Program-made: the position numbers and the translations under genes
The notes under the pieces: generated by a model
What the model was told of the DNA's origin: nothing
Database searches by the model: none
The model's input: only the letters and a program-made list of their open reading frames with translations
Part shown: piece after piece, positions 32,055 through 37,085 of the stretch
Layout of the letters: the number at the start of each line of letters is the position of its first letter
Numbering within the stretch: the first letter of the stretch is position 1
NCBI GenBank assembly: GCA_048213135.1
Contig: PS015035.1
Location: 147,146 to 184,230, forward strand
DNA: 37,085 nt
Source: Reclinomonas americana ATCC 50394
Taxonomy: Eukaryota; Jakobida; Jakobea; Jakobida
Direction of reading: 5' to 3'

Positions 32055-32189
32055 TGTACACGAAGTCGTCCTGCTTGACATGACGCACTCCATTCACTCG
32101 TCCGTCTCGAGACAAGAAGGAAGGCGCACAGATGGCGCACTTTCAAGATTACACACCAGCTTCCTTCCACCGAGAGGTGTGAGCTCGTA
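32055..32189 (+). promoter_or_regulatory. Short intergenic spacer and 5' UTR of WDR33
   Basis: Only 135 bp separate the end of the receptor-like gene from the WDR33 start in the same direction, so it must hold the upstream 3' end signal and the WDR33 promoter. No clear AATAAA or TATA element is visible. Confidence 0.4.
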
Positions 32190-35042
32190 ATGCGAGCGAC
32201 TGTGCACGCACGTATTCTCACTCACATGCCTCGTCAGCGACCAACATACGATGGCAAACGTATGCGACCGCCCGTGGAACGCAAGTACTTTGACTACACA
32301 AGCACCATGTTGAGCGCACAGGAGGTGAGCAGACAGACTGAAGAAGAGCAGGAAAGGTGCATGTGAGACTGAATGTTGTCGCGCGCACACACACAGTTCC
32401 AAGTCTTTCACGACCTCACCGACCCTGCGTTGGAACTGGAGCCCGACTTGCCTTACATGAAGGACGTGCGTATGTGTATGTATGTGTGTGTATGTGCGCA
32501 TGAGAGACGCGACTCACACGCAAGAGTCCACTTGCGACTGGGACACACAGTTGTTGCCGACCTTTGTGGAGACCAAGGCCTCGCAGAGCATCACCACACG
32601 CTTTGCGCATCCGTCGAAGAACAAGGAGCGATGCGCCAACAATGTGATTGTGTGGACTCCAGAGGGGCGTCGTTTGATTGCCGGCAACGCCAAGGGCGAG
32701 TTCACCCTGTGGAATGGCTCTGCGTTCAACTTTGAGACCATTCAGCATGCGCACAACATGCCCGTGAAGGCCATGGAGTGGAGCCACAACGAGGTGTGGA
32801 TGATCTCGGGTGACAATGCCGGCGAAATCAAGTACTGGCAGACCAGCATGAACAATGTCAAGGAGCTGCCGGAGGCGCACACGCAGCCGGTGCAGTCGTT
32901 GAGGTTCGTGTATATGCATAACTGGTGTGCGTACGAATGTTGCTGAGAGCGAGGGCGTGGGGCCACCAGCTTCTCGCCCACCGACATCAAGTTCGCGTCG
33001 GGGTCGTCGGATAGTGTGGTGAAGATTTGGGACTTTGAAACGTGCACTGCCGAGTGTGAACTGCGTGAGCATCGTGCCGACGTGCGGTGTGTGGCTTGGC
33101 ACCATCGCAACTCGATCATTGCCAGTGGCGGCAAGGACCACGTGGTGAAGCTGTGGGATGCGCGAGCGGCGCAGTCCATCAACGACCTGTTGCGTCAGTG
33201 CTTCTCGCTTATTGCGAATCACGTGGCTGACAATGCGTTGTGGTTGCAGTACTGTGCACAAGGATTCGGTGTTTGATGTCAAGTGGAATCTCAACGGGGT
33301 GTGGCTGGCCACGGCGTCGCGCGACGGCACCGTCAAGATCGTCGACATGCGCAATCTGAAAGTGCTCAGCATCCACCGTCGCTCCAACAATCCCGGAAAC
33401 GATCCGCACGTCAATTGTTGCGTGCTCTGTGGAGGGCATTTGCGTGTATCGTGTGCTTTCAGAGTCCATTAACAGTGCGTGAGTGCAGCCGTCTCGTGGC
33501 ATCCTTTCCACGAGGATCTGTTTGCCAGCGGGGCGCATGACGGATCCGTCATGTTCTGGTTCGCCGGCTTGGAGGAACCGCAAGCGGCCATCTACAGGGC
33601 GCACGAAGACGCTGTGTGGGATGTGGCGTGGCATCCAATGGGACACATCTTGGGCTCCGGCAGCAAGGACAACTGGATCAAGTTCTGGGTGCGCAACCGG
33701 CCCGGCGACGACATGATGGACCGGTACAGCCGACTGGAGGTGCCCAAGAGCATTTTTGCGCCCGAANNNNNNNNNNNNNNNNNNNNNNNNNNNNNNNNNN
33801 NNNNNNNNNNNNNNNNNNNNNNNNNNNNNNNNNNNNNNNNNNNNNNNNNNNNNNNNNNNNNNNNNNNNNNNNNNNNNNNNNNNNNNNNNNNNNNNNNNNN
33901 NNNNNNNNNNNNNNNNNNNNNNNNNNNNNNNNNNNNNNNNNNNNNNNNNNNNNNNNNNNNNNNNNNNNNNNNNNNNNNNNNNNNNNNNNNNNNNNNNNNN
34001 NNNNNNNNNNNNNNNNNNNNNNNNNNNNNNNNNNNNNNNNNNNNNNNNNNNNNNNNNNNNNNNNNNNNNNNNNNNNNNNNNNNNNNNNNNNNNNNNNNNN
34101 NNNNNNNNNNNNNNNNNNNNNNNNNNNNNNNNNNNNNNNNNNTCAGCCGCGCCCGGTTCAGGTACGAGATAGAATTCTCTGTGTGTGTGTGTGTGTGTGT
34201 CTCTGCACTTTTCGTTTCTCACCTTGCATCCTAGTCTCCAACTCGGCCGTGGCCCACATGCCGGCGATCCCTGGTCTCGGTTGGGGCGGCCGTGCCAACG
34301 ACTTTTACGATTCCTCGTCGTCATCGTCGTTTGGTGCTGGCGCCGGCGTCGGCGGTGGCGCACCTCCGCCCCCCGCGCCATCCAACAGCTACCCACCGCG
34401 CTCCTACCAGGGACCGGGAGGCGGTCGTGGAGGACCACCGGCACCACCCAACCACTATGGAGCGTCACGCGGGGCGCACATCAAGGAGGAGGGTGGTCAC
34501 ATGCCGCCGGGAGGCCCGCCAGGTGTGCCCTACGGTCGGCCGCCCATGCCACCGCACGGTGACGGACGAGGTGCGATTTTTTGCGAGGTTGAGTTGTGCT
34601 TTTCTTGTTCTCACTCCCTGCTATTCAGGCGGTCATCCGCCACCACCGCCGCCGCCACCACCTCCGCCGCACTTCAACATGGGTCAGTACATGCAACAAC
34701 AGCCACCTCCTCGACAGGGACCGCCACCACCGAATTACATGCACGGAGCGCCGCCACCACCGCCACCACCACCACCGCAACATGGTGGCGGGTGGGGTGG
34801 TCCACCAAACAGCATGATGCAAGGACCACCGCCACTGCCTCCACCACCACCATATGGCCATGGTCTTCCGCCACCGCCGCAGCCACCACCATATGGGTGA
34901 GTCGGGTGTCTGTTTCAGATGTTCATCTCCCGACTATCTCACTCTCCTTCTCCTCGACAGTGGCCATCGACCGCCGATGCCCATGCCGCCACCGCCGCCG
35001 TCACAACATCACATGAGCTCGGATCATCCACCTGGTGTTTAG
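32190..35042 (+). CDS. WDR33: WDR33 / Pfs2, WD40 subunit of the polyadenylation complex
   Basis: Exons: 32190-32324, 32397-32465, 32551-32903, 32970-33188, 33250-33409, 33476-33766 (into gap 33767-34142), 34143-34161, 34235-34570, 34629-34896 and 34961-35042. WDR33/Pfs2 is the CPSF/CPF subunit that, with CPSF30, recognises the AAUAAA signal on pre-mRNA in the nucleus. The N-terminal signature [17 protein letters not shown] matches the human F-D-G-K-R-M-R region that contacts RNA. WD blades follow: [101 protein letters not shown] and [20 protein letters not shown]. The tail is Gly/Pro/Met-rich (IPGLGWGG, long proline runs), like the long tails of metazoan and plant homologues. The start is the first in-frame ATG; the ATG at 32225 (MPRQRP) is an equal candidate. 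Stop TAG at 35040. Confidence 0.95.
33767..34142. other. Assembly gap (376 N) inside WDR33
   Basis: A run of N after the last WD blade (VPKSIFAPE) and before the Pro/Gly-rich tail. It probably hides the linker and possibly an intron. Confidence 0.95.
34181..34200 (+). repeat. GT dinucleotide repeat in a WDR33 intron
   Basis: About nine GT units in intron 34162-34234, a few bases after the donor GTACGA. Similar GT/CA runs occur in several introns of the window (near 503-519 and 9179-9196). Confidence 0.85.
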
Positions 35043-35155
35043 CGCAGAGCAGAAACAATGAAAAAGAAAAAAACAATGTCGAATCGTTTATCATTCATCG
35101 TCGTCAGTGCGCGACTCCCTGAGCAGTGTGGCCAGCAAACCGAGTGCCATCATCG
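35043..35155. other. Convergent 3' intergenic spacer
   Basis: A 113-bp spacer shared by the 3' ends of WDR33 (+) and eIF2 beta (-). It starts A-rich (AATGAAAAAGAAAAAAACAATG) on the WDR33 side. The two 3' UTRs must be very short or overlap. Confidence 0.6.
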
Positions 35156-36411
35156 CTACACTGCTCCGGTGATGCGACTGCGATCCATCTGCGCCCGGTA
35201 GCCCTTGACCGACTTGGCCACCGAGCGACCGGCGCCGCACGAATGGCAGTCCACTCGATGCAGCCGAGTCGCTGCGTCCTTGCCGATCACCGTCAGCAGG
35301 GACTGACACGTGCTGCATCGCACGTACTCCTCGATGTATCGGCGAAGAAGCTCGGCCATGTCCTTCGCCTGTGCGCGGGGGAGGCGGAGAATGAGTGACA
35401 CCAGTTCGATATTCACATGCAGTTCTGCCAAACAATACCTTGTAGTGACCGCGCAGGAGCAGGCCGCCGCGCATGTCCACACTGCCCGTCGTCGCCAGCT
35501 CGAAGAGAATAAACTGCAGCAGGTGCTGCTGCCGATCCAGCGGCGTGCACGTCGACGTGACGGTCGTTGTCGTCGTCGTGCCTGTCGTCGTCCGAGCCTC
35601 CAACCTGTTCGATATATGTGCATCAGCATCAGCAATCATGACTTCTCTCTCTCTCTTTCTCTCGACCGAGCACTACGCAACGCCTCGCAGAACAGGTGAA
35701 AGTTGACAAAGCAGCAACGCCGACCGCCCACTCGCTCCATCACTGGAGCCGTGCGACTCGGCGTCGTTGTCGTCGATCGCGACGAAATCGAGCAGTTGTC
35801 TGCATCGTCGAGCGACGCAGCCGCCACGGGCAGCGCCCTGCGCGGCGCGTGATGTGCCGCAGACGTCCTCGCCGCCATGGCCACCATGAGACGGCTCACC
35901 AGAGTGCTGTACGAGTACAGGCCCGACATCACGTCCTCCTCGGCATCCTCGTCGTCCACAGCAGTCGTCGCGTCGTCTCCTCCTGTCGCATTCATCGCCT
36001 TCTTGCCTTCTCCACCACCACCGCCTGCGCCCTGCTTCTTGTCTTCGACCTCCTCTGCGCCCTTGTCGGCCTTCTTGCTCGTTGCGGTGCTGCGCTTCTT
36101 CTTCTTCTTCTTCCCGTCGAGAGCCAAAACTGGCACCTCGACATCGACTGCCTCCGGCGACTGCTTTGCCGGCTGAAGAATGCCCGGTCCACGCTTCTCA
36201 CCACCGCCCTCACCACCGCTCTCCGAGTCACCGACGGATGACATGTTGTCTCCGCAAGCAGCATCCTGTCGGAAAAAGAGTGGGAGGTGTGGGAGGTTGT
36301 CAGTGAGCAAGATTTCGGTAATAAAAAGAAAAAGACAACATCAATGCTCACCGCTGCGGCGCATGCTGCAGCTGATCTGCAGTTCATGGTGTTGTATGCT
36401 TGTCTGTTCAT
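35156..36411 (-). CDS. EIF2S2: Eukaryotic translation initiation factor 2 subunit beta
   Basis: Four exons: 36352-36411, 35682-36265, 35439-35604 and 35156-35368, giving 340 residues with stop TAG; introns are 86, 77 and 70 nt. eIF2 beta is part of the GTP-binding eIF2 complex that brings initiator Met-tRNA to the small ribosomal subunit, and it contacts eIF5 and eIF2B. Evidence in order: a lysine block (DGKKKKKKR), an acidic stretch (DDEDAEEDV), the core start YSYSTLVSRL, then RVGGRRCCFVNF, DRQQHLLQFILFELATTGSVD, LLRRYIEEYVRCSTC and the C-terminal zinc ribbon CSTC...CHSC. It has one Lys block where animals have three. A Ser/Thr/Ala-rich insert of about 30 residues (LDDADNCSISSRS) sits in the core between YSYSTLV and APVMERV. 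The Met at 36411 is in frame through exon 1; the Met in NMSSVGD (exon 2) is a possible alternative. Confidence 0.95.
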
Positions 36412-36524
36412 GGTTGTTGTCGTTGTTGTTGTTGTGCTCGTTTAAGTTACTCTCTTCTCTCTCTCAATGATGCAAAAATGACAAAATACACTTCAGCTCG
36501 ATCGGACAGACAGGATCTAATCGA
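36412..36524 (-). promoter_or_regulatory. Short spacer upstream of eIF2 beta
   Basis: 113 bp between the eIF2 beta start and the stop of the next - strand gene. It contains TTG/CAA repeats (36413-36438) and a CT run, and must hold the eIF2 beta promoter. No TATA box is evident. Confidence 0.4.
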
Positions 36525-37085
36525 TCAGAATGGCAAAACAACAGGGCGCGGGTAGCGTGCACGCAGGGGGACCTTGGAGGCGTTGAGCGGCGACAGGGTG
36601 AGTGGAAGATTGCGCGCATTCAGCGACGGCGACGAGAGCGGGGAGAGTGGAAGCGATCGCGAGCTGTCGGGATCGTAGTTGGATGGCGATCGTGCCGACG
36701 ACAATCCAAGCGAGTGTGGCGAGGCCAGCGATGAGGAGCCTGACGGAGACAACGCGGATAGGACAGTGGTGGTCGTTGACGCCGACAAGGGAGTCAGCGG
36801 CGAGATGGACGAGATGAAGGAGAGACGTCGGGGCGACGAGTCCACCGTGCCGTCCATACCGCCGTCGTCGGCATTGATCTCCAGTGGATCGCTGCGTGCC
36901 GACGACGAGAAGAAACTGCGTGCGTCGTCGTCGTCGTCGTCATCGTCGTCCTTGCTCCAGTCGTGCACGTCAAAGTCGAGCAGCACGCGGTCGAGCACCG
37001 AGTCGGGGGCGTGCTGGGGACCGCTGGGCGACGGCACTGTCAACGCACTCTCCGGAAAGCGGATCTGCACGCCGCGCCACCGACT
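36525..37085 (-). CDS. Unidentified Ser/Pro-rich protein, C-terminal part
   Basis: One open frame from the right window edge to a TGA at 36525-36527, so the 5' end lies outside the window. About 185 residues are visible. The sequence looks disordered: DFDVHDWSKDDDDDDDDDAR, then FFSSSARSDPLEINADDGGM, and many S-P or T-P sites (SPRRLS, SPLTPLS, SPSG, SPHS, LSPLSSPSLN, TLSPLNAS). Such a tail is typical of phosphoregulated scaffolds or transcription regulators, but no family is recognised. No intron is visible. Confidence 0.7.
   Translation of the reverse strand, partial: SRWRGVQIRFPESALTVPSPSGPQHAPDSVLDRVLLDFDVHDWSKDDDDDDDDDARSFFSSSARSDPLEINADDGGMDGTVDSSPRRLSFISSISPLTPLSASTTTTVLSALSPSGSSSLASPHSLGLSSARSPSNYDPDSSRSLPLSPLSSPSLNARNLPLTLSPLNASKVPLRARYPRPVVLPF

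Noticed and set aside
34625-34892. - strand Trp/Val-rich open frames
   Set aside because: Antisense of the proline-rich tail of WDR33 (CCA/CCG repeats).
1-37085. CRISPR arrays, transposons, tRNA or rRNA genes, viral insertions
   Set aside because: None seen: no regularly spaced direct repeats, no transposase, integrase or reverse-transcriptase motifs, and no recognisable tRNA or rRNA sequence on inspection.

Overview
The window is nuclear DNA from a eukaryote. Every gene is interrupted by short GT-AG introns, mostly 57-100 nt, and the two housekeeping genes are unmistakably eukaryotic: a WDR33/Pfs2 polyadenylation factor and the beta subunit of translation initiation factor eIF2. The DNA is fairly GC-rich. 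Apart from a shared promoter region of about 0.7 kb, neighbouring genes lie only 112-135 bp apart. This suggests a unicellular protist with a compact, intron-dense genome; I cannot name the species from sequence alone. The assembly has runs of N, several exactly 20 N long (placeholder gaps), and at least one piece is inserted backwards.

Layout. (1) Positions 1-546 carry two armadillo (ARM) exons on the + strand, ending at a 20-N gap. (2) Positions 567-17008 on the - strand hold one giant gene of about 38 recognised exons and about 3,780 resolved residues. It has an N-terminal ARM array, a coiled coil of more than 2,500 residues and a C-terminal ARM array. The block 11447-12271 belongs to this gene but is assembled in inverted orientation; splice phase shows this directly. 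(3) Positions 17009-17753 are a pyrimidine- and CA-rich divergent intergenic region. (4) Positions 17754-32054 on the + strand hold a receptor-like gene of about 74 exons and about 2,740 resolved residues. Its order is signal peptide, SBBP-type beta-propeller repeats, a fibronectin-III-like module, a right-handed beta-helix, a Cys-rich module, about eight membrane helices and an acidic/Pro/Ser-rich tail. It includes a run of exons of 7, 7, 15, 12 and 9 nt. (5) Positions 32190-35042 on the + strand encode WDR33/Pfs2. (6) Positions 35156-36411 on the - strand encode eIF2 beta. (7) Positions 36525-37085 on the - strand are the Ser/Pro-rich C-terminus of an unidentified protein.

How they relate. 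The giant ARM-coil protein and the receptor-like protein are transcribed divergently from one intergenic region, so co-regulation is possible but not shown. The housekeeping genes have no evident functional link to them. The most distinctive features are the ARM-coil-ARM architecture with a recurring 98-residue (14-heptad) spacing, the micro-exons of the receptor-like gene, and a second class of 5' splice sites (GTTGCGT type) whose GCGT core is displaced by one nucleotide.
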